Source: Branchiostoma floridae (taxonomy: Eukaryota; Chordata; Leptocardii; Amphioxiformes; Branchiostomatidae). From it: a stretch of 64,000 nucleotides of DNA. The translations under genes and the position numbers were made by a program. Location: the NCBI RefSeq assembly GCF_000003815.2, contig NC_049991.1:1979969-2043968 (forward strand). Reading direction: 5' to 3'. Shown here one piece after another: positions 46,311 to 57,072 of the stretch. The notes beneath the pieces are model-generated. The model did not search any database. It saw nothing but the letters and a program-made list of their open reading frames with translations, and was not told the origin of the DNA. Position 1 is the stretch's first letter. Each line of letters starts with the position of its first letter.

Positions 46311-47199
46311 AGAATGATACAACATCTGGTCTGTATCATACGCTCTATGGGTTTTACACGTTTCACATTATTGTTATTTTTGAGGACTTCGATCGAATAT
46401 GTATTTTACTTTACTTTACCTGAAGAAGTTCTTAAAGCACTAACCCTTTGTAAAAGTTCGACAGCTCTGGCTATGCATATGGATCATTCAAAGCTAGAGT
46501 ATAAGAATAACAACAAGACGTAAGGGTAACCTTTTCGCGAAAATACAGAGAATGTTTCACCTGTAGCCTTTTTTTAGCAAACTACTCGCATAGTATACTA
46601 TACATTTAGGCTAACCCAGGGCCCACAGCATTGTGTGCGAGTAAAACAAGAGCCACTCTACATCTACTTTTGGATGGATTTTTAAACCAGGTCAGTAAAA
46701 TAGATTTACAATACCATTATGCTCGCCAAATAATATTGTGTGCAGGTAAAAAATGCTGAGCTCTGATTGGTTCACAACAGTTCTAAGCTATGATTGGTTC
46801 CTGACAGAAGAGGAAGAAGAAATAAAAAAAAAACTAGAAAGGTAATATTTGCAAGCAAATACAGAATGTTACCTTCACATGTTGTAGTCTAACACTGGCA
46901 ACTGTTTTGTTCATTCTTATTTGAACACATTTCTAAATGTAGTGACCCGAGCCCCTCTAGATCTGACATTTGCTACATTATGTAACCGAACACCACATGG
47001 TGCCTACTACTTTACCGGTTACCATGGTGACAGCCGTCTGGTCCAGGTCGTTGACCTTATTTATGCGGAGAAGAAGAAGAAACAAAGCAAAAACAATATG
47101 TTCCCTTCTGTGAAGGTAACATAAAAAAAGAATCATGATACAGTTAGGCATTGGCTGTGATAGGGCATATTGACAGAGCCCAAAGTCTGAACGCAAATT

Positions 47200-47581
47200 T
47201 TACGAGCCCAGACGCATGGTCATAGGCACGGCCACGGCAATGCTGATGACGTACAGAACGAGGCATAGCCTGTCCAGGACCCTGGCCAACAGGGTGTAGT
47301 CAGATATCTCCTGTTCGTCCTTCACTGCCTGGTCCTTAATGACGCGGATCAGGTCCCTAAAACCGGAGGACATCGCTGCTTCCATGCGTGTGAGCGGTTC
47401 GGACAGATGCCGGATTGTCTCGGAAAGAGCAGCCGGGCTTTTCCCGTCGACCTCCGCCATGCCATCGGCAGGGACGTCGCGGTCGGTCCGTTCACGATAG
47501 GCCAGCGTCCTGACGGTCAGGCCAGGCTCTCCATCTTCGTTCGCAGCATCCTTCTCTGTGAGGTCTCCGAGCAGCAGGAAC
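47200..47581 (-). CDS. Gene 4 last exon: cytoplasmic loop, amphipathic helix and M4 of Cys-loop channel
   Basis: Acceptor ATAAG ends at 47582, phase 2. It completes VFLHYIAKFLLLGDLTEKDA, matching the conserved FLHYLPxFL after M3. A charged loop with SETIRHLSEPLTRMEA and SSGFRDLIRVIKDQA (MA-helix position) follows, then YTLLARVLDRLCLVLYVISI with AVAVPMTM (M4), and a stop at 47200-47202 six residues later. The MA/M4 layout is as in nicotinic/5-HT3-type subunits. Confidence 0.88.
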
Positions 47582-47648
47582 CTTATAAATATCGGCAAGA
47601 AGGAAAGAGAATGGGGGGGGGGGGGGTGTTACCGGTATAGCGTAATGG

Positions 47649-47794
47649 CACTCTCCAAACAGAAGTTAGGCTCCGGCTTTTTTAGTCGTTTTATCGGACT
47701 TTCTATTTTGTCATGTTTCTTAAAGTCGGCCAGCCGATGAAAACGGCTAAAAGACTTTTTAAAAAGCCGGAGCCTAACGTCTGCTTGGAGAGTA
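47649..47794. mobile_element. MITE family 2 copy
   Basis: Ends ACTCTCCAAACAGAAGTTAG and CTAACGTCTGCTTGGAGAGT, with inner GCTCCGGCTTTTTTAG mirrored by AAAAAGCCGGAGC. Confidence 0.8.
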
Positions 47795-47796
47795 CC

Positions 47797-48690
47797 TTAC
47801 TGGTACAAAACCGTTTTTTCGTGTTGGACCGGTCCTAAAAAACAAGACCTGAAAAAAAAATCAGTGGAACGGATCTTGGAGCGATTAGAAAATGAACAGA
47901 TTATATCGGCAGGCATTTAAACGGTTTTGCGGCTTGCCGGTGGAAGAAAATAACAAGAGCGAAGTATAAGAGAGTTTGTAGTCATTTCTACCAAGTTTTT
48001 ACAGTCTTGCCTACGGGAAGATCCGTTTTTTTTCCACCGGTGCACAAAGCCGCGTAGATTTTAAAACGCCAGTGGGAGTCGGATACTCAACCAAACAGCG
48101 AACTGGACAATTGTTTTGAGCATTGCCCATTAAAACTTTTTAGAACTCAGCAATTAGGTCCAGACCTGGACCTGATCCTCTGGACCAGGGGTTGGTACCG
48201 GTACAGAAAATTCAGGTCCAGGTCCGGTTCAAGTCCAGAGGATCAGGTTCAGGTTTGAACCTGAACCTGAACCTTATTCAGTAGGTGAGAACTTGTGAAT
48301 GGACGGTACTCCAAACAATGGTCCATTTTGCTACAAAGAAATCTATTTGTGGATTATTTGACTCCCACTGGCGTTTTAAAATCCTACAAGGCTAACTACA
48401 TCTGTACTATTGACTATAAAACTAGAAAATTACTATAAGGTCTACTCTACTTCGCTCTTGTGATAAGCCCCGAACGTGTGAAGCCGGATCATATAATCTG
48501 TTCATTTTCCAATAGGTTCAACATCCGGTCTACCGAATTTTTTCAGGTCCGTTTTTTCTTGACCGGTCCAACAAGAAAAACCGGGTTTGTACCGGAACAC
48601 CGTACTATAACTGGACCTGATCATCTGAACCATAACCAGACCTGTACCTGATCATGAATTTTCTGTACCGGCACTCACCCCTTGTTGGCA
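47797..48690. mobile_element. Foldback element with nested GAACCTGA palindromes
   Basis: The outer arms (CCGTTTTTTCGTGTTGGACC, near 47810; GGTCCAACAAGAAAAACC, near 48565) are inverted, and AAAACGCCAGTGGGAGTC (48062) is mirrored by GACTCCCACTGGCGTTTT (48360). The centre is full of CAGGTCCAGGTC/GAACCTGAACC repeats. A partial copy with the same central repeats lies at 61517-61700 in another intron of gene 4. Confidence 0.75.
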
Positions 48691-49879
48691 CGTGGATGCT
48701 TCTTACCGACATAGATAGAATTTTAGTTTATTAGAAAAGTATCAAATGTATCATGAAGATTGTTGGAAAGAAAGTTAAATGCGAAAATACTAATTTGTAA
48801 TTAATTGATGCCGTGAATAAAACAAATTTCATAAATTTTTCATACAGCTTCTGAATACAACATCTTACAATGACCTATAACCATCACATAAACGAACAAA
48901 AAATTAAATAATAAATCTCAATGCATCTGTTTTCGTATGCATTTTATGAGGGCTACTTAGGCCAGGTTAATTGATTATATGGATAACATCCGCGCGCACA
49001 TTAATTTTCGGACATTTGCAAAAATGAAAAAAAAAAAGTTTACAACTATACTGTATATCGTACAAAGCAACCGCAAAATAAAATATAAGGAGATACATGG
49101 CGTAGAAAAAAATGCCAGAAAACGTATACTAATGCCAAAAATGTCAACGGCAATTCTAAGGCCAAAGAAAAAGATGTGGAAAACATGAAGAATCTATTGT
49201 TCGGTATACCATACTCTGCGTGTTGAGTCTTTCTGTGTGTTAAATCTTCCTGCCCACTTTAAATTACGTTTTTTTGGGAGGCCATGTCCGTCACGTATTT
49301 CTGAAAACGTTTAGGCTATACAGGGCAGGCGCGTCGCCCGTACTGGCACGTACGGGGGGCGAATCCGCAGCCCGATGGCACACAAAGTTTTGCTTGCACG
49401 TAAAGTTCTACGGCGTGTCTGCGTGCTCCAAAATCCGTCGGATTCCCTACGAGTTCGTATACGTACGGAGGCGGTACTTACCTCTTGCGGATCCCAAAAG
49501 ATTACCCACGTTTTGGCACGTAGACAGCACACGGCAAGTACGGCGGGTTGCGCCCTTAGCTTGATGTACATAATGCGTGTATGCTCTTTTTATGCGTTAC
49601 GTTACAATTATGCCTTTAAGGTAACATGTGTGCATATCTTCGGCAGCTGTTTTACTTAATATGATTCCCTGGGATCAATATAAGCTTCACTACGTCATGC
49701 TTGTCGTAATCATATGCGGTGCCTTTTGAATGAAGATACTTTATAATAAAGACATTTTTAGGCCTAACTTTGTATTCGTACGCTCGCATCAGTTTGAAGA
49801 TTCCCAGAGGATGTCATCCATGTAAACAAATTAGCATGGCCTTAGTGTAAAACTTTCTATTGTAACGAGTAGCACGTAC

Positions 49880-50028
49880 TTTGCAATGTAGTGAAGAAAG
49901 ACAGTCTTCGCCATTGGAGACAGACTCCCCTTCTTGTCGTGAATGGTGATGATGTACATGGTGAAGAACAGGAAAAGTCCCATCAGCCCCATGCACACGA
50001 CAATCAGAGTGGCTATAACATCATCCAT
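49880..50028 (-). CDS. Gene 4 exon: M3 segment of Cys-loop channel (acceptor not found)
   Basis: Reads MDDVIATLIVVCMGLMGLFL then FFTMYIITIHDKKGSLSPM and AKTVFLHYIA, a long hydrophobic M3 followed by the start of the cytoplasmic loop. It ends in phase 2 at GTACGT. Upstream the frame is open only to about 50052 (stop at 50053-50055), and no AG dinucleotide occurs there in any phase, so the exon start is unresolved; 50028 is only the first Met codon. Confidence 0.8.
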
Positions 50029-50283
50029 AATATTTGTTTTGTTACATGTAATTCATGAACTTTTGGGCATAGAAAGATACCAAAGCATGCAAACGAGAAC
50101 TCATTTGCATAATCAATAAAAATGGGAAAACTGCTGAAGATAAATGAGGGGAACTATATACTTTGACATGTGTAAGTTAAAGGTGAACATCACCATGTAT
50201 AAATTATGCAAATGAGTACGCCATTTGCATGAACAGTGCATAAAGCAAGAACATCTCAACTTATCATATCCATCTTTACTCAC

Positions 50284-50601
50284 CCAAAAATGGCAGTTCC
50301 CCCTTGACAGGAAGTACCTCGGTGACAAAAACGAGAGATACGACCATGGAGAGTTGGATGGTCACTCCGAAGGAGATCCGGTCTCCCTTGTCTATGGGCA
50401 TGATGAAGGTGATGGTCATCAGCACCACCAGGATGGCGCAGGGCCCAACAGTGGTGGCGATGTGGAACAGGGGGATCCTCTCTAGGTGAACAGCGAAGCA
50501 CGCCTCCTTGTTGCCTTTGGTGAATATCTTGTCCTTCCGATTCCATTCGCCCTCCTGTTGTGGGGGAGACCAGACGTCGCAGGAACTGTCCCCTCCACAT
50601 T
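50284..50601 (-). CDS. Gene 4 exon: loop C region, M1 and M2 pore of Cys-loop channel
   Basis: Acceptor TACAG precedes 50601; phase 1 at both ends, donor GTGAGT. The end of the binding domain (KEACFAVHLERIPLFH) runs into M1 (TTVGPCAILVVLMTITFIMP, with the conserved proline), then DKGDRISFGVTIQLSMVVSL and VFVTEVLPVK (M2). The G-D-R before M2 parallels the G-E-K of cation channels, an acidic selectivity-filter position. The adjacent cysteine pair of acetylcholine-binding alpha subunits is absent (ECGGDSSCD instead). Confidence 0.93.
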
Positions 50602-51115
50602 CTGTATTTAACAAATCATCATTGTCATTTCAGGGACTCTGCATGTATTTCATGTTAGAGGGGCAGAACGTGCTACTTAAGATGGCTTACCTATACTCTA
50701 ATAAATGCTTTCAACTAAAGACTCTACTATCCATCCTCGTTTTGTTGCATGGCCACGGAAAATCCAAGATGGCCACCGTATCTGGAAATGACTCTATTGT
50801 CATTGAAAGACGTATACGGGCATCATTAGTTTTGTTTGTCATAGAAATTCTCTTCGTATACTTTTAATGGTTTTGATGTGATACAAGTGTCACTGTACAA
50901 TTAAAACAGCTGGTCGTTTTGCCGTATTGTATTGCTTCACCTTTTGTTACATGTTTATAAATTTGAATTTGAAAATTTAGGCATCTTGTTTTGTTTTGTG
51001 TGTCCAATATACTGGTAGGGGCAAACCTGAAATACGTTATTGCACTGCAATACACTCCAATAAAATGAAACTAATAATATGTTTTATGACGTATATATTA
51101 ATAATAAAACCTTAC

Positions 51116-51303
51116 CGACGGTTTGATCAATTGATGGGAGAACAGAAAAACAGATGTGGCATTCCATGGTGTCGGCAGGGAAGAAGAACGGGTGTGTAGT
51201 ACAGATGGTGCTGGTCAGGGTCTCTACCCTCCATCTAACTGTACCATCAGTACTGATCAGGAGAAGCACGTCATTTGGCAGGCCTCGGTACAAAGGGTCA
51301 GCA
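51116..51303 (-). CDS. Gene 4 exon: ligand-binding domain with the Cys-loop
   Basis: Acceptor TATAG precedes 51303; phase 2 in, phase 1 out (GTAAGG). It reads NDVLLLISTDGTVRWRVETL, then ICTTHPFFFPADTMECHICF. The two cysteines are 13 residues apart with FPAD between them, the defining Cys-loop (consensus C-x6-FPxD-x3-C). Confidence 0.95.
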
Positions 51304-51419
51304 CTATAGAGGGGTGAGGGAGAGTGTGTGTGCGAAATATCTATAACGTATATTGAATATAGGATAAAACATCATCGCTGGTCGATATGCAGACACACTA
51401 AAAAATCATCGCTACTCGA

Positions 51420-51700
51420 TATACAGACACACTCACACACACAAACACAAAAATATGTATATGACATACACACAATGTCATATACATACAACACACGCAC
51501 ATGTACAGATATACGCCCACCCACACGCGCGCACACTCACACAAACACCCACACATAGGCACACACGCACACGCGCGCACACACACGCACACACACACAA
51601 ACACACACAAACACACATTCACACACACAAACACACATTCACACACACAAACACACACACACACACGCACACACACACACACACACACACTTACAAAGAC
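51420..51700. repeat. CA microsatellite cluster
   Basis: CA repeats with AA/CG interruptions. On the minus strand the run begins about 20 bases after the donor of the exon at 51712-51821. Confidence 0.95.
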
Positions 51701-51711
51701 AGACTACATAC

Positions 51712-51821
51712 TTTCTCTTCAGAGTAAATGTCGGGGTCCAGATGCTGCTGCCCACGACGCTGAGGGTTTCAATGTTTCCGAAGTACTTTGGCTTCCACTC
51801 CAGTCGGCTGTCCCGCCATGT
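51712..51821 (-). CDS. Gene 4 exon: ligand-binding domain, WxD and WxP motifs
   Basis: Acceptor TTCCAG precedes 51821; phase 0 in, phase 2 out (GTATGT). It reads TWRDSRLEWKPKYFGNIETL, SVVGSSIWTPTFTLKR, corresponding to the conserved WxDxRLxW...(I)WxPDxxL stretch of Cys-loop receptors. Here the usual WxPD is WTPT. Confidence 0.93.
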
Positions 51822-52563
51822 CTGGAAAAATCATTTTTGTGAATATTTTAACCCTATGTAGACAGGGCTTTTTGGGGCTTTGAGTCATCAACTTGACTAT
51901 TGGCTGAATCATGTGAAAAGGGTATGACCAGAAAACCAAGGTTTGCCGCAAAAATATGTAACAGCAAGGGCAGATAACAGAATGATAATGTTTGTTACGA
52001 CTTGTGTTTCCAACAGCAAATTCCATGATGTCATAAAATGACGTCATGCATATCTAAGATACCAGTTAGTTTCCGCCATCTTATATCCATCACCTTGAGT
52101 ATTCAAAAATACATTTTTAGCAATCACAAAAGACAATGGAAATAGGCTAAAAACGTTCGTTTAAAGATTGATTAAATGTAATTCTATTTAATAAGAAAAA
52201 TAGAATTAAGATATTCTACATACTATAAGATTCTATTCATGTAACAAAATAGCAGTGATATACTCAATACACGTGAAAAATACATTGTTAGCATCGAAAT
52301 TAGCGATGTTCGTCAAATTTGCCTGCCAACAAACGATTACCATGGCAACACACAAAAAATGGAAAATTTGCCAAACTTTGTGAAAATGTTGCCAACTAAA
52401 TTTCAGGAAAAGTCACCATATTTGGTAACTCTAGCGTAAGCGGTTCTGACGTTATGAGACATGAAAGCCACCCGGTGTGAATAAGGTTAACCGTTGGAAA
52501 GCCGCTAAATGTCTTCGCTGCAAAACGACATAAATAGAAGATGTCACAACTGGGTGCACTTAC

Positions 52564-52608
52564 GAAGTCAATGACTAGAGAAGCAACCAGACGCTCTTTC
52601 TTTTCGTC
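52564..52608 (-). CDS. Gene 4 exon: 15-codon micro-exon of ligand-binding domain
   Basis: DEKKERLVASLVIDF between TTTCAG and GTAAGT, phase 0 on both sides. It corresponds to the conserved DExxQxLxxxxxxxxxW strand in nicotinic-type receptors, where a 45-base exon at this place is a known feature of the family. It is too short for an ORF scan but is fixed by homology and phase. Confidence 0.88.
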
Positions 52609-52709
52609 CTGAAATAAAAATGACATGATCCGTTACTTAAATTCTGATACCTACGTGAGTTATCTTTTGCTTATAAGCTAAGAATGGTCTAAAATGTATG
52701 ACAGATCCT

Positions 52710-53020
52710 AAAGGGGTCGTTTGGTGCAATCAGCAGTGTGTTCGCTTCATACCCCAAAGGTTCTGGGTTCAAATCCGTGGATGTGTGTGGATTTGTGCTT
52801 TGTGAAAGGCACTTCACTATACGCGACTATTCTCACTTCAATCAGATAAAAAGGAGTACCTACATGTAGCTTCGGTTAAGGCCGTCCCTCGGATAGGACA
52901 TTAAATGGAGGTGCCTTGTCTGAGGAGAGCCACACATCGAGCACGTGAAAGAACCCACCAGCACGTATCGAAACGAGCAGGGGTCTTTCCCGGTACCGCG
53001 GTGTGAGTGGATCAAATAAA
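52710..53020 (+). repeat. tRNA-derived SINE-like sequence
   Basis: A head with GTTTGGTGCAATCAGC and GGTTCTGGGTTCAAATCC (B-box GGTTCAAATCC), then TGTGAAAGGCACTTCACTA, a TCACTTCAATCAGATAAAAA part, GGAGTACCT, and a GCACGTGAAAGAACCCACCA body. Typical amphioxus SINE-like organisation; the boundaries are approximate. Confidence 0.65.
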
Positions 53021-53092
53021 TATTTCCGGATATGCAGCTTGTACTGTTCAGTACAAACCTGGTGTGTTACGTCTTGAGGCAGTTTACCGGGT

Positions 53093-53134
53093 AAACAAAC
53101 AAACAAACAAACAAACAAACAAACAAACAAACCA
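53093..53134. repeat. (AAAC)10 microsatellite beside a splice donor
   Basis: Ten perfect AAAC units. On the minus strand they begin eight bases after the donor of the first channel exon. A five-unit AAAC run is also present at 38467. Confidence 0.95.
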
Positions 53135-53141
53135 AGCATAC

Positions 53142-53269
53142 CAGGTCGATGACCTCTTCCACAGTTCCATTGAAGACGATAATTGTGTGACCCCCTATCT
53201 CAGTATCAGGTGGCTGGCTTTTACTGTACCCATGGAGTAGGTCCTCTTCCAGTTTGCCACTGATGTCCA
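53142..53269 (-). CDS. Gene 4 exon: N-terminal helix and first strand of Cys-loop ligand-binding domain
   Basis: Acceptor CTCAG precedes 53269, phase 1 in and phase 0 out (GTATGC). It reads DISGKLEEDLLHGYSKSQPP then DTEIGGHTIIVFNGTVEEVI, paralleling the LxxxLxxxYxxxxRP start and first strand of nicotinic-type receptors. An N-glycosylation site (NGT) is present. It follows directly, in phase, on the sushi exon, so it lacks its own signal peptide. Confidence 0.85.
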
Positions 53270-53320
53270 CTGAGGAGGGGAATGATGCATGTAGACTTGA
53301 TTATTTATCACATTTATGTT

Positions 53321-53490
53321 AAAATTTTAAGACCATATATCAGTGCACAAAACAAAGCGCTTACCAACAAGCTTTCCATTAGTCCTGATTCTTCTCAAGT
53401 TGAAATGACCCAGAGCCCAAGCCACACATCCGGAACGAAAGTGTGACGTCAGCAAAGGGTCAAAGGTGCTTGGCAGTCGGTATCGGCCCC
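53321..53490. mobile_element. Partial copy of the 62609-62885 inverted-repeat element
   Basis: Shares the AAGCGCTTACCAACAAGCTT part, the TCTCAAGTTGAAATGACCCA part and the GTGTGACGTCAGCAAAGGGT part, in the same order, but lacks the right arm. Confidence 0.8.
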
Positions 53491-54570
53491 TGTCACATTT
53501 ATTTAGCTTTGAATAGTACTTCGGAACCGAAAACGTTATAGTTGGAAAAGCTGTGATAACTCATTTTCGAACTGTTATCTCAATGATCGTCTATTTACTA
53601 CTAGTAAATTAATGTGACAGAGGGGTGCTATCACATTTTTTACTAGAAGACGCAAATTTATTCCTCTTACTAGTGGATTAATGTGATAGAGGTCTGCTAT
53701 AGTACTGCATGTTCACAGTTATGACAGCTTATAAGTATCAAATGCAGACTGATCATGATCGAATTTGTGTCAAGATGTTTGGAATATCAGATGTAGTTAT
53801 TTACTCACAGAAGGTTAACAGAAATTTAGGCAAAGTGATCGACCTACATGTACTTGTAAGTTTATAAAGCAAGGAGAGATATTTTAGACGATTTTTAGAT
53901 ATAGCAAATGTCACAGAAAAGACATATCTGGCTTTTAAAAGTGGAACCTTTCGCACATGTTAATGTATCGTAAAATATTGTGTTCTTTTGCATATGGTTT
54001 ATAAGTACTTAAATGAGCTAAACAATGGAACACGCCTAAATGTAGCAGAAGGTAATAGGGCCGTGCAATATGAAGGAACGGAGATGAGCAAGGGACCTGT
54101 CCCTAACCTAAGAACTTAGGCGGTAGGCTAAGCTGCTGAGACAAAATCGTTATGGCCTAGAGAGGTATGAGAAATGTTCAGTTATTTATTCATTTAGGTT
54201 AAACCCAGTTTAGTGCAATTTACAGTATGGACACAGAACCAGACGTTTTCGCTAGAAGGATTTAAGAAGTCATCTACATCAGAGCTTTACAACCATCCCT
54301 AAACAGAGATGGTGGGCGCCATAGACCTCCTGCAACCTATGATCCACTGCTCACTGAGTTACGTGTTCTATCTGCATAACATGACGTCACGACAGCGGTG
54401 GGTTGTTCATTCTTGACAAAGACTGATGCTGTGCAGTCGAAAATTCGGGTGAGTCCAATCTTGGTGTTGGAAATTACAGTTCAACTATTTCAAGAATTTA
54501 CAGTATGGTTCAGAGCTTTTCTGGCCGAAGAGTGGATGTCATTCATATGATCAAGTCAACATGGCTTTAC

Positions 54571-54759
54571 CTGAACAGCTGGGTTTGTCATATTGCCAGG
54601 TGCCATCTTCGAAGCATGTCACCCTGCTGGTATGCCTGAAATCAAGGTTGTACCCTTCGTTGCAGGTGTAAGTGACCCTTTCTCCCACGTTGTAGAACCT
54701 CTTGGCAGGGACCCTGATGCCGTTGGTTGGAGGACCCATGTCCCAGCAACCGTTTTCAT
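54571..54759 (-). CDS. Gene 4 exon: CCP/sushi domain
   Basis: Acceptor CCTAG precedes 54759, donor GTAAAG follows; phase 1 at both ends. Four cysteines in the sushi pattern: ENGCWDMGPP, FYNVGERVTYTCNEGYNL, SRVTCFEDGTWQYDKPSC. Sushi domains mediate extracellular protein binding; a sushi domain next to a channel subunit is reminiscent of GABA-B and clustering proteins but not of known Cys-loop subunits. Confidence 0.93.
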
Positions 54760-54996
54760 CTAGGTGATATAAGTTAGAGGGGTAATATTTATTTTTATAA
54801 AAGTTAGATTTAATCTTTAAAAAAGTTAGATCAGGCCATAGCAAGTAAATTTTATGGATGACATCAGCGACAATATCATTATCGCCTTTTTTCCCTCTTC
54901 GGGGATGGTCAGATAGACCAAAGTAGGCAAACATGTTGTGTTGTAGCCAAATAATCATACTTGTAAAGTGACACTAGGTAGGTATGTACAACTTAC

Positions 54997-55218
54997 TGCA
55001 TGGAATAAGGTCACAGTCTTCTTGTCTGCCATCTTCCACCAGACAAAATGGCCGCTCGTGACCGGTAGGGTTGCGGCAGTAGTTGTTCACCAAGTTAGCC
55101 CAGGGATACATGGTCGTGTAGAAACCAGCCTGCGCTTCGGCCCACTTCAAACATTCTGCCCCGGATATAGTTTTACTCGATCTACCACGGTAGTTCATGC
55201 CGTTGCCATGGTAGCAAA
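54997..55218 (-). CDS. Gene 4 exon: kringle domain
   Basis: Acceptor TTCCAG precedes 55218; phase 1 at both ends, donor GTAAGT. Reads CYHGNGMNYRGRSSKTISG, AECLKWAE, then NYCRNPTGHERPFCLVED and DCDLIPC: six cysteines with the NYCRNP(D/T) signature. Kringles bind lysine-containing ligands, and in ROR kinases and Kremen they accompany Frizzled or CUB domains. Confidence 0.95.
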
Positions 55219-55274
55219 CTGGAAATTTAAGGAGAAATCGCCATTTATATATATCAGCAATTTATCGTATAGAT

Positions 55275-55545
55275 GTAACGGTAGCTCACCTTTATCCGTG
55301 GGGTGACCTTTATTCGTTGATAAAAACGGTATTTCGGGATATCATTTGGATGGACGGTGGTTTCAAACTGTAATATTTTGAACATGTTAACATTCGATCA
55401 CGTCGACCGATGATGATGATGATGATGAATATTTTGAAAATATTATAAGTAGAAACTGTCGTCCTTCGTCTTGATATCCACCAACACCCTATTTTTAGAA
55501 CACAGTGGATATAGGTTACCCCGCGGATAAAGGTGAATTGGTGTT
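55275..55545. mobile_element. MITE family 3 copy
   Basis: Ends TAACGGTAGCTCACCTTTAT and its complement with GGATATAGGTTACCCCGCGG, GGTG. It contains a (GAT)n run near 55411-55428. It begins about 55 bases upstream of the kringle acceptor on the minus strand. Confidence 0.8.
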
Positions 55546-55893
55546 ACAAATGATGCATTCCTAAAAGTGTATCGTGAAATCAAACTGAATATGAAATTCA
55601 GTGACCAAAGCCAAATTGATAAAAAGACATACAGCCAAGGATTCCCAACTAGCCGGATGCTATTATAAGTGTCTAGTCCTGGTAACAGCACATTATACAA
55701 TACAATCGGTTATACCAACTACTAGTATATAGATACAGGTACAGATGCAGATACAGATTTCTAGTGTTGGATAGATAAAGTTTAGTTACTTCACAATGGC
55801 ATTTATCAGCACAGATGAACTTTATGATCTGCTAGCATTGGGGAATAGTACAAGTTGAGAAAAGTAGCGAGTGAATGGAGTATCCCTCCTTAC

Positions 55894-56045
55894 ATTCGTT
55901 GTTCTTCCATTCTGGTTTAAGGTTCCAACAACCGTGTTGTGGTGAAGGAAACAAGTCACAGGTAGGGAGCTGGTCCTTCATCCGGTCATCGGCCATTTTG
56001 AGGACCTCCTCACACCACGACCGGCAAGCTAGCAGTTGTGTGCCC
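55894..56045 (-). CDS. Gene 4 exon: Frizzled-like cysteine-rich domain, C-terminal half
   Basis: Acceptor TGTAG precedes 56045, phase 2 in, phase 1 out (GTAAGG). It reads GTQLLACRSWCEEVLKMADD, RMKDQLPTCDLFPSPQHGC, matching the C(R)xxCexv...C(d)xfP end of FZ domains. One of the usual central cysteines (after ARxxC) is absent. Confidence 0.82.
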
Positions 56046-57072
56046 CTACAAAATATAGTAACACTCACTGCGAGCAGATTGTTATTGGACTGAACAGAGC
56101 TTTGGACTAATGCTTGTAGCCATTTTCAGCTTAAACTTCTCTGTTGGGTCATCTAGACGGGGTTCATTGAAAATCGAAAAATCTTGAGATTTTTACAATA
56201 GATCTTGAGATTTTGTGTTAAATCTTGAGATGATTTGAAAATTGGTTGAAAAAGTCCCAAGTCTTGGGATGTCTGGAAAAGTATTGAGATCATTTCAAAG
56301 AATCTTGAGTCGTTATGGAATATCTTAAGATTGTTATGAAAAATCTCTATTGTTCGAAAAATCTTAAGATTGTCCTAAAAATTGTCTCAAAAAATCTTCC
56401 CATGGGAGCGGGGATTAGGCAGATTCAGAACTACAGCTCTCTTCTTCGTTAACCGAGAAAAGAAATACGTTTCTTATCTATTCACAAACTGGACTAACCA
56501 GGACTAAACTGGACTAAATAGGGATAGTTTGTCATCTCAGAAGAGACTCGGGGCTATAATACGGCTGGATACCAGGCTAGGATTTATGTCTATAGGACTC
56601 TATTATTAACACCTTTTGCATACACCATTTGAAACATTGAGTTTTTAAAAGGATTTTCTAGACTCAAAATGTATATCTTTGGCTCCTATTCCCTTGTATT
56701 AAAACTAAATGACATAAGTGTCGGTATAGAGGTGCGCCACACAGAACTTCATTCACACTTTAAAATTGTTAGATTTGCCTTTTGCGATTTTTGGCCCAAA
56801 AATATATATTTTGGGCCCTGTGCCATGAAAAAAAAGCGAAAAGATCTGGAATTTGATCAGGGGTACCTTTCACACTATAGACAAAAATAGGGTGCATTCT
56901 TCTGGGGGTCGAATTGATAAAACATTTTGGAGTGGGTTGATAACTGGATGGTTCATTTCTACAAAGCTATAGGCTATAGGCTATGGAGATGGAGTGAAAC
57001 ATGCTGTATTTGCTCGCTAGCAAATATCGGTCTTTCCAGTAACTGTTACTGAAGCATTTGGCACAGTGTCCA

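Larger units (their letters stand above)
43939..47199. other. Convergent intergenic region with repeats
   Basis: Lies between the stop of gene 3 (+) and the stop of gene 4 (-). It holds GT/CA microsatellites (about 44220-44390, 44430-44485), a MITE (45108-45396) and an inverted-repeat element (46039-46310). A 205-codon open frame (45906-46523) crosses the last and has no recognisable domain. Confidence 0.6.

Noticed and set aside
45906-46523. 205-codon open frame, the longest apart from the gap-spanning one
   Set aside because: It crosses an inverted-repeat element, has no recognisable domain and no codon bias that I can see.
49274-49659. Overlapping open frames on both strands in a GC-rich block
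   Set aside because: No domain on either strand; lies in a gene 4 intron and probably reflects base composition.
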